Below are positions 36,084 through 48,256 of a stretch of 64,000 bases of DNA, in pieces. A model generated the notes under the pieces. The model was not told where the DNA came from. It searched no databases and worked only from the letters and a program-made list of their open reading frames with translations. The stretch spans positions 965,345-1,029,344 of the forward strand of contig BCKC01000008.1 of assembly GCA_001600455.1 (NCBI GenBank), written 5' to 3'. Source of the DNA: Endocalyx cinctus (Eukaryota > Ascomycota > Sordariomycetes > Amphisphaeriales > Apiosporaceae). The translations under genes were made by a program, and so were the position numbers. The number at the start of each line of letters is the position of its first letter. Within the stretch, counting starts at the first letter, position 1.

Positions 36084-37029
36084 TTTCAACGACTTCTCAA
36101 TAGGTGGTCGTCACGCTTTCTTGACTTCTCACCCTAGTAGTTATCATAAAGATTTTTTGAATTTGGAAAGGTTACCCTCTCGATTTTAAACAATATATAT
36201 ATTTTCGAATAAACTTATTTACTAATTTCTTTGTGTTCTTGTGGTTGGTACGAAAGGCGGCTTGCTCAATAGTTACATTCCAGACCAAAAAGATCTTCAA
36301 GTTGTGGTGGGTAGGTGAGATGGGAGGGGCGAGGGTTTTCCATAGCTTTCCGGTACTTACGATATGAGTGTCTCCTATGTACTTTGAGTACGTACTTTAT
36401 GGTTTTCAGTACTAGCGTAGTACCTTCTGATTAAGTATATAGTATAGCACATGCTGTGCTGAGTACAGAGTATTAAGTACCTATCTAAGTCCCTAAATAC
36501 CTAGTGGTAGGCAGTACTCAGTACCTACTTATCTAAGTACTTAGGTAAGTACTTACACAGTACCTAATGGTTATCTCACTGTTACTGGGCCAATCAAGAT
36601 TAGCGCTAGTGCTCAGTCTCCATTCCCGACAAGTCAGTTAGTCCAGTATCTCACTAAAAATTGCCCCTCCATTCACTGTACATATAATGTATTAAATATA
36701 CGGTACGGTAGGTCGTTGTGCACTAACAACAATGCCACTGCCACTATCACTAGTGGGTTCGATTTCTCCCTCTTTCTACAAAACCCACCCCAACACCACC
36801 TACTATTCTTTCATCAATCTATCACTTCGTCACAATTAACAACACTTCTTCGTAAATACTCATACTACCCAAACCAGTCTTTTTTTAATACCACTTATCA
36901 TTTCTGATTAATACTTCCGATAACCAAATAATAAATCAGCGAGGCAACTTTACAGTCGTCGGTCGCTACACTTCGATATTCTCCCTTCATAAAACCCTTT
37001 TCCCCAGGTTCCCCGGTAAACTCGAGTTT
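36084..37029. promoter_or_regulatory. Divergent TRM44/eIF1 promoter region
   Basis: 946 bases between the start codons of TRM44 (-) and the eIF1 gene (+). 36400-36560 is densely packed with TAGTAC/TAAGTACCTA/GTACTTAG palindrome-like words. 36720-36900 is CA/CT-rich. An untranslated exon of eIF1 may lie near 36950-37020. No individual site is proven. Confidence 0.45.
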
Positions 37030-37732
37030 ATGTCAATCGAAAACCTCAAGACCTACGGTACGATAATTATTCTCATATGGTTTCCGTTTAATCAGCTCGT
37101 CCTCATTTTCCTCGGAGGTCATAAATTTGCTCTTGGACGCGTGAACTAACAATTGAATCATTTTTATAGACCCCTTCGCCGAAGCCGACGAAACGCCTGG
37201 CGAATCCAAGCAGGCACAGAATTACATCCATATTCGTATTCAACGTATGTCGTATACCCATATCCATACCATATTTCTGCTCGGCTCAAAGTCTTGATTA
37301 TCATATAAACCTCTCACGTGTCTTCTGAGAGCCATAAGAGACTATACTTTGCCCCTCACCCGCCCCCACTTACATCGCCGGGTATGCCATGCTGATTTCG
37401 CATTTTTGACTTGCAGAGCGAAATGGACGTAAAACCCTGACCACCGTTCAGGGTCTTCCCAAGAAGTTTGATCAAAAGAAAATCCTGAAGGTCATCAAGA
37501 AGAAATTCGGTAAGCCATGAAATCTATTCTTCAGCCTGCTTCATTTTTTTTAATCCATCATACTGACTCATGCCCCGGGCTAGCCTGCAATGGCACCATT
37601 GTCACTGATACCGAAATGGGTGAAGTGATTCAGTTGCAGGGTGATCAGCGCAAGGATGTACAGGAATTCCTCGTCGACAAAAAAGAAGGGCTAGAGCTTG
37701 ACCCTAAGACCATTAAGGTCCACGGTTTCTAA
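37030..37732 (+). CDS. SUI1: Translation initiation factor eIF1
   Basis: SUI1/eIF1, the small 40S-bound factor that enforces start-codon selection. Four exons (37030-37057, 37170-37244, 37417-37509, 37584-37732) give 114 aa, the standard length. The sequence after an N-terminal tail (MSIENLKTYDPFAEADE) is canonical: IHIRIQQRNGRKTLTTVQGL, then KKFDQKKILKVIKKKF, NGTIV, GEVIQLQGDQR and the ending IKVHGF. Three introns in a 345-base CDS is high but the frame closes exactly. An open frame runs from 37517 into exon 4, so the third intron could be missed in automatic annotation. It neighbours two tRNA-modification genes. Confidence 0.95.
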
Positions 37733-38550
37733 GCATTCATGTCCTATCGACCACTATATTCCGGACTACTCGATCGCAGACTACTTAGCTCTAGATGTGC
37801 CAGATTCGCATGTAGACGTGTCTGGCAATAGGCGACGGCGTCGCCAGCTGTCTACATCCTTTAGTGAAGCTGCATTCTGGTCGAGGCGTTCAACGGAATG
37901 GTCAGGCATGATACCCCTCTGCTGATATTTTTGACGGGCTTGGCTTTCATATGGCAGGAATCACGATGAGGTAACGCTGGATGCTATTTGGGTTACTGGC
38001 GGTAGTAGGCGCAAGTCATATTAGACTCACCTTCTACTGACAAAGCCGTTTTTAGCAGTTGCGCAAGTATTTGCTTCCTTCAGATAGTTGTTGGAGAGAT
38101 AATAGATGCCTCGATTCCCACTTTTGTGTCCCATTTCTGTGATTCTAACTATGTGCGCATGCCCATATAACGAGCTCATATTCTACACTCACATCTTCAG
38201 AAGTATATTGAATTTTGTTGTCAATACCCAGCTATTGATAAGTAGTTCATATGTAACCGCATTTACAGAAGGCACTGTGGGTGAAAATGTTCCGGACTAA
38301 AAATGGTGTATATCATGACATTTCATTTGATTCGTATTCACGTGTTCTTCTATACTACACCAAGAAGGCATTGCATTTTAGTGAGGTATCGTTCTTATCA
38401 TCGGGCACACACTAGTTGGTACTTTTTTTCCTCCTTCAAACTCTCTCTTCCTTGACGAAGTAGATCCGTTGGTAATTTGTCAATCATGTAAATCCCCTCC
38501 TTTATTGACTAGAAATAAGATTGTGAAGTCGTACGTACGTACATTCCGAA
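37733..38550. other. eIF1-TYW3 intergenic region
   Basis: 818 bases. It probably comprises the eIF1 3' untranslated region and the TYW3 promoter. Frames at 37698-37925 and 38106-38300 show no protein features. No gene seen. Confidence 0.6.
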
Positions 38551-39668
38551 ATGTCCCGTCTTCCGCCCCCGCCACAAAATTTTACGCAGAAAAAGAAGCG
38601 GATCCTGGAGCAGCTGTCCGTCCCCGATGCCGAGTACAGCGACGCGTCGCCGAAAGGGACCGTCGACTCGGGAATCAGAGATCTGATTGACGAAATTAAC
38701 GCTATCGATGGCTTCGTCACAACCAGCAGCTGTGCCGGTAGGGTCAGTGTTTTCGTCGAAGGCAAAAAGGCAGCATCAGACTTTGGCCAAAGTGAAAGGC
38801 CAGAAAATCCCCCAAGTGACGGTTCCGATATATTAGAAAATAATATTCAGCCCATATCCAAACCCACGAAGTTGGCAGGAGTTGGGGGCAAAGGTGCAGG
38901 AGGCACTTGGCTGTTTGTGTCTCATGATCCGGTCGCGTTGAATACTGCAGGCCAGGTTGGCGACCAACCGAGTAGACTTCTAGGGTTAGATGGATTTGAG
39001 GCCATGAGGGAAGATACTAAAGGACAAGACCTAGCGATGTCGATTTCTTCCAGGCTCATTCATTTTAAATTTGAACCTATGGTAGGCCACCAAACTTTTG
39101 CCGTCCGCTATATCATATATATCTACAAACCCTCAGTCTTAATTGCAACACAGTATACTAAAAATAGCCTTTCAAGATTCTTCACGTCCTCACTGCTTCA
39201 TTGGAGCATGCCCAAGTTCTCGTACGGTGTGGTCTTCAGGCTGGCTTCAGAGAGAGCGGCGCCGTTAGCCTGACCAGTTCATCAAACGAGCCCGTTACAC
39301 CAATTGTGGCGATTCGGTCCATGGGATTAGCTCTCGAATCTCTCGTCGGCATCCAAACCGAAGGGGTTCCAAAACTAACCGTCTCCCAGGAATATCTCCG
39401 GGTTTTGATACAGATAGCGAACGAAAGGTTCGCGGAAAATAAAATTCGTATTGAAAGATTTCGCCAAGAAATCAAGGATGCTACGAGCCCGCGGGATATC
39501 ACCAAATTTAGTAAGGACGGCGTCAAATGGGAAGATGCCCAAAGTCGACGAGAGAGGAAGAGAGCAGAGGGTCTCAAGAGGAAAGAAGAGATGCAAAAAA
39601 TAGAGGGAAAGGCGGATAATAAGGAGGTGGAAGATGACTATCTTGATATACTAGAAATTCCGCAGTAG
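38551..39668 (+). CDS. TYW3: tRNA wybutosine-synthesizing protein 3
   Basis: TYW3 family: SAM-dependent N4-methylation step of wybutosine synthesis at position 37 of tRNA-Phe. Exons 38551-39081 and 39177-39668 give 340 aa. The conserved start KKKRILEQLSVPDAEYSDAS is followed by DSGIRDLIDEINAIDGFVTTSSCAGRVSVF, where the SSCAGR motif is the family hallmark. Then come GGTWLFVSHDP, the spliced join KFEPM/ILHVLTASLEHA, the GFRESGAV loop, and VAIRSMGLALESLVG. All signature motifs are present. The Lys/Glu-rich C-terminal helix is an extension relative to the yeast protein. The intron (95 bases) removes an in-frame stretch that would otherwise read as protein (39082-39176), so a retained-intron form has no immediate stop until 39273. 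Confidence 0.9.
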
Positions 39669-39942
39669 CTAAGCAGTAGGGTTAGCAAGATCGAATTTGT
39701 TCCACGTGCCTGGGTTTCGTGTAATCTATACAATTTTATTCCCCAAATGCTCTATTGGTACTATAATTTTACATGGTTCACACGGTGAGCAGCCCAAACA
39801 GCAAGGATAAGCACTTGGCCATGATAGAATTCCGTGTCTGCTCAGCTTAGTCCGCCTCACCTAGTGTCTGTATAACCGGCCATTGCAGGTGCTATTTCGC
39901 TGGCTGGTTTGTAGGATAAATTGGTGTTTATTTTCTCGTTCT
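39669..39942. other. Convergent TYW3/MIC19 spacer
   Basis: 274 bases between two converging stop codons; it must hold both polyadenylation regions. Nothing else seen. Confidence 0.6.
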
Positions 39943-40694
39943 TCATCTCACCACCTTCTCGACCCATCCCTTCTCGAGCCGCCGCACCTCCTCCTTAAAG
40001 GCCTCAACCTCCTTCCAGCAGTCGAGCGGCCGACGGTCGTTCTCCATCAAGCAGCGCACGACGTCGCCGCGCGCGGATTCCACGCTCTCCGGCAGCGGAC
40101 GCAGCTGCTTCCGCTTCTCCAGCCGGGATCGTAACGCCTCGACCTCTTTCGACACCGCTTGTCGGCTATTCGTGGTGCTCTGCTGCTCCTCCTTCTCGAT
40201 CAGCTCGAAGACTTTCTCCTGGGCCGCCTTCAGCGCGGCGCTTTCTTGCGACGATAGCTTCTTCAGTTCTTCGGCTACGCGGGCTTGGACGGCGAGCTCG
40301 AGGGTTTGCGCGCGGGAGACGTCCGTCTGTGGAAAAAAGTTTGGTAGATTAGCTTGGGTCGCCGTACTATTGTATCTTGGGCGGAGGGGTCGTATTCTTG
40401 GCCGGCCTCCGCGGTATTGTATCTCTAATGATCGAGGGAAAGAATATCTGAGCAGTTTTCAATCGCATACCTCGGTGCTAGATTGCAAGGAGTCGACAAC
40501 GTCTTGAGAGATGCCAACGGGCGAAGATCTATTCAAGCGAGCAAAAGTCAGTATATGAGGGTAAGTCGTATGTCGAGATGGACAGGAAGAGTAAGAGTAG
40601 GAATTATGATAATTTAGTAAGAAGAAAAAAAAGCTTACGCTTTCCATATGTGCGAGGACTGGCCTGCCACAGGCTTTGACGAGCTCGAACCCAT
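39943..40694 (-). CDS. MIC19: MICOS subunit Mic19 (Aim13)
   Basis: Peripheral inner-membrane subunit of the MICOS complex that shapes crista junctions. Minus-strand exons 40694-40639, 40528-40471 and 40326-39943 give 165 aa. The start MGSSSSKP fits an N-myristoylation signal, as known for Mic19/CHCHD3. A central coiled-coil-like helical region (AVQARVAEELKKLSSQESAA and following) leads to a CHCH-type C-terminus with a CX10C motif (about Cys130 and Cys141: CLMENDRRPLDC) and WKEVEAFKEEV. A single cysteine pair instead of twin CX9C is normal for fungal Mic19. All splice junctions keep frame. The first intron spans the poly-T tract near 40621. The family call is strong because the myristoylation site, helix and CHCH end occur in the expected order and length. 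Confidence 0.88.
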
Positions 40695-43600
40695 ACTGTC
40701 GGCTGCCAATTGCAATATGATGTTTATGAGCGTTTTGTCTTAGCAGTTCACATTTATCGGGATCTCCAGTAAATATTTCCGAGGCCTCGATTCAAGGATA
40801 AAATGGTACAGTGTATAATGTAGGTTTATGCTTTTATCGCACTATAAATTAGCCTTGTATTAATTGATCAATCTGTCCGCCTGTGAATTACGTCAGCCAA
40901 ACCACTTCACATGTGTAGGTTAACCTCCTAGTAAATAGGAGGCTATAACTCTTTGCCCGTCACATTTCATGTACAATGGATACAGGCAATTATATTTTAA
41001 TAATCATAATGACATTGCTTAATACCTAAAAGTTAGTTCTATCACGATATCGATCCTCGCCAAAGACAAGGTATTACATGCAAAAGGTATATTATATGTC
41101 AGTGATATCACGTGGGGCACTTAGTTAGAGGCGTGGCTAGTGCGATCCTCCGGGTCGCCCACGTAGAATAAGTCTATATAAGGAGGGGCTTCCGCCCGTA
41201 GAGAGGGATAGAAAGGTCAAGAATCAATGAAGTTATTTATTAAGCTCTTAGATTTACACTGCTAAGCTCTAGCTACGTAACTGCTCGACACTACACTCCA
41301 ATGTACCCCCTATTTTCTCACGGTATACATATCATCTAGCTCTATAACCTGGATTCAGAGGGGTTCTGGAAATCTTTACATTAAGCAAGTTGTCGACTAT
41401 ATGTTTGGAGACCTTTCAGTAGTTGTACCTTGGTCAGCTCGAATATGGATTTACTACCTTCCTGTGGAAGTGGGAGTATCGATATGAGGATCTTATTCTC
41501 CAAGTAATCAGAGCTAGATTTGCATAGAGCCAAACAGATACCCAAGTAGTAAATTGTAATTAACCGAAACAAAAAAGTGATCTCAAATTGAGTTGTTCTT
41601 CAAGCTTTCTGAAAAGTTTCTTTGTAAAAAGATGTACATGTATGTAGTATATAATGGAGATCAGCAAAGAACGCTTGTGGTTTACAATCTGTACTATCAG
41701 GTTGAGGCTACAGGGCTTAATATAGGAACACTGTAAATACGAGAGTTACATAGAAGTATTGTATTTGACCCTTTCAGTTTTGTTGCTTCGATTTGATCTG
41801 AGACATGAATAGAAGAGTTGAGGCTAAAATTATACAGTAAAAGGAGCATTAATATCTTCATGACAGGCTGTCAAGAGTATTGATCACATATTATATTGAG
41901 CCTAAAGACTAGAATCTTCTTTGCAGCCACGCAACAGGTAGTCATAATAGAAGCCTTGAATCTCTAGTATTATCTAAATTAAATATCTATATAAAGGGGG
42001 GGTTTCTACCCTCGGAAAGAAAGGGTAAGGCAATAATCAGTTTGTATAATTCGGCTCTTATAATCAAGCAGCTTGGTATCTAGGTTCTATCTGTGTATCT
42101 GTATCCTCTTTTAATTACAGTCCAACATACGCCTAGAATATTAAAAGCATCTACCAGCATATTCAGAGCAATTCACACTCCATACATAACCTTCCAAGCT
42201 TAATTATTTACTGTGGCTCGTCCTTAGGATCGAGGGAACCACGTCAAGGGCCAGGACAATATTCTTTTCCAGCTTTTTTGCCAGAATCGTTGAAGTCGAC
42301 CACTATTTACAAGTACTTTCTTACTAATCCATTACTGTTTTATTATACAGGATTAAATCTCCAACAGCCGACAATAAGGAGGCATGCGGATATTTTGTTT
42401 ATATATAAATTTGAATTTGGCTCGTAGGTCATTTCATTGGTAAAGATTGAAACAAAAGGTCCGGCTGAACCCCAAATAAAATACTTTGATAGGTACCACA
42501 ATTTAAAGAAGTGAAATTTTGATGAGGACCGCTACGATAATATGTTCGAGTCTATCTTCGTAAATAGTCAAGCAGCCATGGTCATATTCGAAGGATAATT
42601 ATAATAACATGTGATACTTATCACCTGGGCACCAACTATACGCTGCCAGCCTATTTAGTTAACATCCCCATCCCCAGAAAGCCAAATTATATTAATCCTC
42701 AGACAGGTATATGTTTCAAGTATTCATTACTTTATAGTAGTAGCCTCAGAGGACCTAACTGTCAGGATTAAACGTGTTCGTACTTTCCCAGCATGAAGTG
42801 ATATGTCCATTGTTACGATGAGTCATAGTATCAAAGTAACGAAGGCAAACAACTTCGATTGGTGCAAAGAATAGAAATAAATAATATAATAAATAAAATA
42901 AAACAATATACCATTTTCTTGTGAAGGTACCTTGCCCGCCCCGCGATTACCTGCTCTCCTTACGCTTACAAATGAGCGTAAATAACAATACCTAGAGAAT
43001 TGGAAGGAACTATCCATTAGTAACGCGCATTGATTACAACTGTAATCAATTTCTAGGTAAGTAACAGTACCGCTTGTTAAGGAATCAAGATATTTATTTC
43101 CCCTGCCCTCTCCTCCGTACCTATTGCCAACTTCTTATTCTACTTCAATACTTAACCCATATCATCTTGTCTATTTCTTGTCCCTGTAACACCATCCGGA
43201 CTGGAACCACGCACTACTCCCTCTCATCGGCCACTTAAGTATTTACGGTCATCCTTCTCACTGTTATATATATATCCATATATATATATATATTTCTTTT
43301 TCACCTTTCCATCTTCTTTATCTGATGCCCCGCTTGGCAAACCCATTCATCTGAGTTCTTTTTGTGCAAATAGTGCAAAGAGTGCAATCGATTCGTATCA
43401 TACCTCAATTTGCAAGTACGGACTGAAATTATCACCTTTGCATCTCTTTATTTTCATGTATTTCCTAGAATTTCTCTCCATTAAGCAAGCCTATGTCATA
43501 TTTCAGCAACTCCTAACTTTTTCCTCCTGTTCGTTTCATATCCTAAAATATGATATTTCTATACGCGATTTATACGTTCTAATTTACTTATACCTCTCCG

Positions 43601-44179
43601 GCAGGCACTGGAATTTTCAACTGTGTATATTTCGTATACATATTTCGACCTTTCGGTGTACAGGTATGTGAGTCCCCTTTTATCTCGCGGTGACATTGGG
43701 ATAAGAAAACTTTTTTTTCTTGATTCAGACCGTCTATTTGATTATTTTCCAATACTTCATATGTATAACCTCTTCTCTTTTAATCTAGAGGCCTGGTTCT
43801 GCGACATTGGCCACGAGTTACACAAAAACCAACTGTTTCAATCCCTTTGCAGGACAAATTTTGAAACGCATCACAGTAAAAGGTTAGTTGAATAATGGGT
43901 GAAAGAAAATACATTTTGTATTACGATTCACTTTTCATAATTACTCGCAAATGAGACCCTGATCCTTTCCTTCTGCCACTTACTTGCCTTGGCCTAGGCG
44001 CTTCTTATCTCAGTCTTCATTTTAATTATAATGTACCATTGCCGCTTAATTCCTTTTCAAATGCGTGGTTCATCCTTCGAGATACGATTCCATTTCTTCT
44101 AGCTCTGTTCTCCGTTACAAAAAGCGCTGACAACCATGGATCTTCTTACAGAATATCTCAATCTAGACTAGGCTACAAG
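40695..44179. other. 3.5-kb gene-free region with LTR-like debris
   Basis: No gene supported. 41098-42100 holds two LTR-like segments (separate entry). 42100-43100 is AT-rich with no intact frame; small frames at 41381-41572 and 42823-43017 look random. 43100-44180 is pyrimidine- and AT-rich DNA immediately upstream of the Rim4-like gene and is probably its promoter and leader, including a TATA-rich run near 43264-43293. Confidence 0.55.
41098..42085 (+). mobile_element. Two LTR-like remnants (Copia-type suspected)
   Basis: Two segments share the layout of a fungal LTR promoter. At 41173-41225 TCTATATAAGGAGGGG is followed by a short GC-rich stem, then GGGATAGAAAGGTCAAGAATCAATGAAG. At 41986-42040 TCTATATAAAGGGGGGG is followed by TACCCTCGGAAAG and GGGTAAGGCAATAATCAG. 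After the second copy, TTGGTATCTAGG (about 42069) resembles the TGGTATC primer-binding start of initiator-Met-tRNA-primed elements. The left segment begins near TGTCAGTGATATCACG. No gag or pol frame survives between them, so these are solo or collapsed LTRs. Boundaries are uncertain. Confidence 0.4.
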
Positions 44180-46719
44180 ATGGCTAGTCTAGGAAAGCAG
44201 GCAGAAGAAATGTCTGCTGCTGACAGCAAGATGGATACCCCTAAAATCACCGCCACGGTATCACCTACTTCCTCGGATGATACTGTCGAGAGTATGTTTC
44301 ATTTCAACATGTCAGGTGTCACTTTCAAGAACCCACCCTCTCTACAGCTTTACATTGAATCATACCTCATCGTCGTGGTAGCAACTGCAAGCTGTTACGA
44401 AACAAACTACTAACATTTATATTTTAGGTAATGTTGGCGGAGCACGTCTTGAAGATCGCATACGTACCTTGTCCCTAGGGGTTCCATTGTCACCTACCAC
44501 GTAAGAATCATAGTGCCGGAAAGGAATTCAATTTACTAACAAATAATTGCAGATATAAAAGTGAAGAATCTCGCGATAACGATGCGGGGGCAGAATTAGG
44601 AGGTGGCTCGCGCGTTTCATCTCTTGAGTATGTGACTACGTGAATGACAACTAGAGCTGAAAATAACATTTGTGTTTATTAATTATAGGATGCCCACCGG
44701 AGGTTTTCAGGTCGGTGAAACTGGAAATGACGATGTCTTCACTGCGACTACCAAACCTGGTGACACTTACTTGCCACCTCCAATTGTGACGGGAGCATCT
44801 CATATCCTGCGGCATTCCCATTCAGCCGCCCCGGCATTTGTTCCTGTTCTACCTGGTGCATCATCGGCTGTTAGAACCACTTCTGGCTCGAAACCCCGAC
44901 CATCTAACATTGGAAATCGACACGAGATCGGCGGTGTAGACGCGCAGACTTTCTACCCTCCCTCCTCTTGCGTCTTCGTAGCTAAGTCAGTTGTTACCCC
45001 TACTCCATTCTGGTCACTTAGACGAATTGAACCACTGATGATCGTGTAGCCTTCCGGAAACGAAAGGGGATCAAGCTCTAGAATCGGCAGTCACTCGCGT
45101 CTTTAGTCGTTTTGGAGTCGTATTTGTTAAGATTCGACGTGATCAGAAGAACATGCCGTTCGCCTTCTGTCAATACACTGTAAGTGATTCCCACAGGAAT
45201 GCGATTTGTATGTTGCCTAACAGCGTGATAGAACGATAACGACGCCACGGTGGCTTTGATTCAGGGAAAGGGAACCATAATCGAAGGCCGTGCTTGCCGT
45301 ACTGAATTCGTAAAGGCTAACCGTACGTAATCCAATCCACGTCTCGAGGCAAATTTACCATGCTCACATGAGGATTAGGCACCTTTGTTATCTACAACAT
45401 CCACGAACAGGAAGTGGGCCTCGACGTAGCCAGGACAATGATGGAGACTTACGGCAACATTGCTCGCTGCGAACGCTTACACCCCGATCATCAAGAGGTG
45501 ATGAAACTTCCTGGTGCCGCGCTTGTCGAGTATGAGAAGTTCGATGCGGGTCGAGACGTAATCGCTGTAAGTAATATGATGTATTATAATACGGAGTTAA
45601 ATAACTAATGTTAAAGATAGGCTTTTCGGCACCATCCTCAATTCCGCGTCACTGCCTTTGACATCAAGAAAGCGACACAGCCGAAAGTGGATCCAGACGA
45701 AGCATGGCTAAACCGTTACGAAGTTGACAGACGTTCTATCTATGTAGCCAATCTACCTTCTGACGTGGAAAATGTCAAAGATCTCCTCACTCGCACCGTT
45801 TCCGAGATAGGTGATGTGGAAGATGTTCAAGTGATCCGCAAGGAACCACGAAATGGTTAGTAACTGGCAATCGCCAGCTTCGTACTATCTAGCAGATACT
45901 AACCTGTCGTAGAGTATGGCAGAACAATAGTCTTCGCATTTGTAGCCTTTTCCCGCACTAACATGGCGGACTTGGCTGTGGAACGTTTGGTGAGTTACAC
46001 CGCTAGACTCACACATAACATAACGATCGCTAACCTAGGTTTCTTTAAAGGGAGGTGCTGATTTTCTTGGCTGCCGCCTTCGCGTCGAGCGAAAGAACAA
46101 CCGTGATAACCGTCGAGCTCGACCTATTATTCGCGCGACAGATGACCAGAACGACACTGCAGCAGAATATGGCAATCAGAATCAGCGAATCGAGAACAGA
46201 GTTGGCGACACTTTTGGCGAGAACAAAGAATTCCCACCCACGACGCCTTCGAGGCGCATCATCGTCGAGGCGACATCTGCAAGCAGAGGCACAGCAGCTC
46301 CTGAGGCAGTTACGCCATTACAGGGCCATTCTGGATATGTACCTTATGGTAGCCCACCGGCATATATCAATTCCTTATATACTATGTCGCCGCCGGCATA
46401 TGGAGGCAGCTATGGCGCAAGTGGATTTCCCGAAACCCCGCAGCCAACACCACACATGGGGAGCCCCTACAATGCGCCGCCATATTACCCACAGGGATTC
46501 ACCTGGGCTACCCCGTATCTACAGGATCCGAACTTGGCGCCAGTAGCATCTATGTATGTCCATGCAACAACTGGGGAATACGGTTCACCCCATTTTCCTT
46601 CAGCCCCTCAGGTCCCTGGAACGATGGTCAATTTCCCCGGAACTACCACACCTACTAAAGAGAACAGTGGAAATTTCGATGCCATTACTGGTAGTAAAAG
46701 TGACGAAGAAGGTGGATAA
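44180..46719 (+). CDS. Rim4-like multi-RRM RNA-binding protein
   Basis: Ten exons (44180-44291, 44428-44500, 44553-44627, 44689-44985, 45050-45179, 45232-45322, 45379-45566, 45621-45855, 45913-45989, 46039-46719) give 652 aa with every junction in phase. RRM1 (about 180-257) starts CVFVANLPE across an intron and has RNP1-like MPFAFCQYT. A second RRM-like unit follows from RTFVIYNIHEQEVG. RRM3 (about 360-445) starts RSIYVANLPSD and has VFAFVAFS. The spacing and words such as QGKGTIIEGRACR and VKANRT resemble yeast Rim4, a meiotic translational repressor; the assignment is by remembered similarity. The C-terminal 200 residues are Pro/Tyr/Gly/Ser-rich, a low-complexity tail that could support condensation, as in Rim4. 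The first in-frame ATG is 44180. Function in sexual development is inference. Confidence 0.8.
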
Positions 46720-48256
46720 TCGGAAGCTTAGAAGAAGGTGTAGTAGAGTGAGGTCTTGTCAGCTTGTCCGGTCTAACAGCATACAACATATATTCTCTCG
46801 GAGTCTAAATATGACGAAGAGCAATTTTGCTGTTGCCACCAAAAGATTTTTTCCTAAAAATTCATCAGTATGATTTATACAAATCTTGATGAAGGATTAT
46901 GCAATGTTCCTCAGGACACTAGGATAGTCTGGCCATAGTCTTGTCCTTGTGTACCTAGACACCTTTTTACTAAAAGGCATTCTTACCGACGGAATTTACG
47001 ATAGCTAGCAAGTTGCCACACAAATGAAGTAAAGAATTGACACAAAAGTATCCAACTATAATATGTGCGCAATTTGATTGATCATTGGTGATAAGGTCAG
47101 GTATACCACCATGGCAGCATGGCAGCATGGGGAGGTGTTGTATGGTGACATTAGTAAATAATGTGGACCAATCAAATAAAAGCAAGACATCATCAAGTCT
47201 AGTGTAGGTTAGTCTGGCCTATAGATTGAGCCCCTCATGATAATATCTCCACCTCTTTTCTTTATTATTTTTTTTTTTTCGTTCTTTTTCCCTCACAAGA
47301 GTTCAGCAAATATAATCCTTACCAGACATATTCGCTTCGAATCAAATAATCATAGTGAAGTTATACAATTCAGGAACACCTCAATATGGGCCAGCCATCT
47401 TTTCAGGCATCTAATGCCATCATATACGTCACATACGGTATCTTTCTGTAGGTTCCTAACTATCATATAAATATACTCTAGCCGTTGAAGGCCAAAGGTA
47501 TCGAAGCTGTTGCAAATACTGACAATACAATGACCTCTAGATTACTAGGGACTGTTCTTGCATGGAAGATGAGAAATCAGCCAAAATCTGAATTCCTGTC
47601 AGGGAATCGTTCTCAAAAGGGTCAGAACTGGATCGAGTGCGGCATTATTCTAAAGCGCATAAACCGAACATAGCACTCGTTATCCCTCTCACTCAAATAC
47701 ATATGCTAACATAGTCATAGCTTTTCCTTTGGCCCTTAATTTTATCGCTGCTGGTGAGTGATCAGGCCGCCGTGCTTCTCACACGAACCATGTTTTTTTC
47801 AGGAGCAAGAGCGGTAGCACCTAGTATAACAACGCAGAGGTGGCCAAACGAGTCGGAATATGGCCGACAACAAAATTACGCCACACCATCCAGCGCCAAG
47901 CTATGAAGAATGAGATCTAAGTATGAAGAAGAACAGCTGACAGTAGGTTGATCCCAACGTCTACAGGCCTTCCTCCTCCTTAACGCATTTTCATTAGAAA
48001 CTGCTTTGGGAAGGAAGGCCGCGGCTCACTACGGGCGCTGAATCGAAGCAGCTTTGCTTAGATCCAACCTCTCAACTCCGTTGGAATGAGAGGAGATCTT
48101 CAAGCATTCTGCGGAGAAGATGCTGAGATTGTACCGTAATTACTCGATCAAGTTAATGCTTGCGTGGGAAACGTGCTGCCGCTCCGATTATCCCCCGCCT
48201 TCCCCCCCTTGATAAACTTTTGAATATACTGACAGTACTCGCATAACTTATCAGCC
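46720..48256. other. Intergenic region
   Basis: 1.5 kb between the Rim4-like gene and the transporter. A GCATGGCA tandem lies near 47110-47135 and a T-run near 47268. Frames at 46970-47185 and 47485-47673 show no domain. No upstream exon for the transporter was found despite a search for membrane-helix coding. Confidence 0.5.

Noticed and set aside
40695..44179. Intact transposon or CRISPR-like array in the gene-free interval
   Set aside because: No transposase, integrase or reverse transcriptase frame and no regularly spaced direct repeats were seen; only LTR-like fragments remain.
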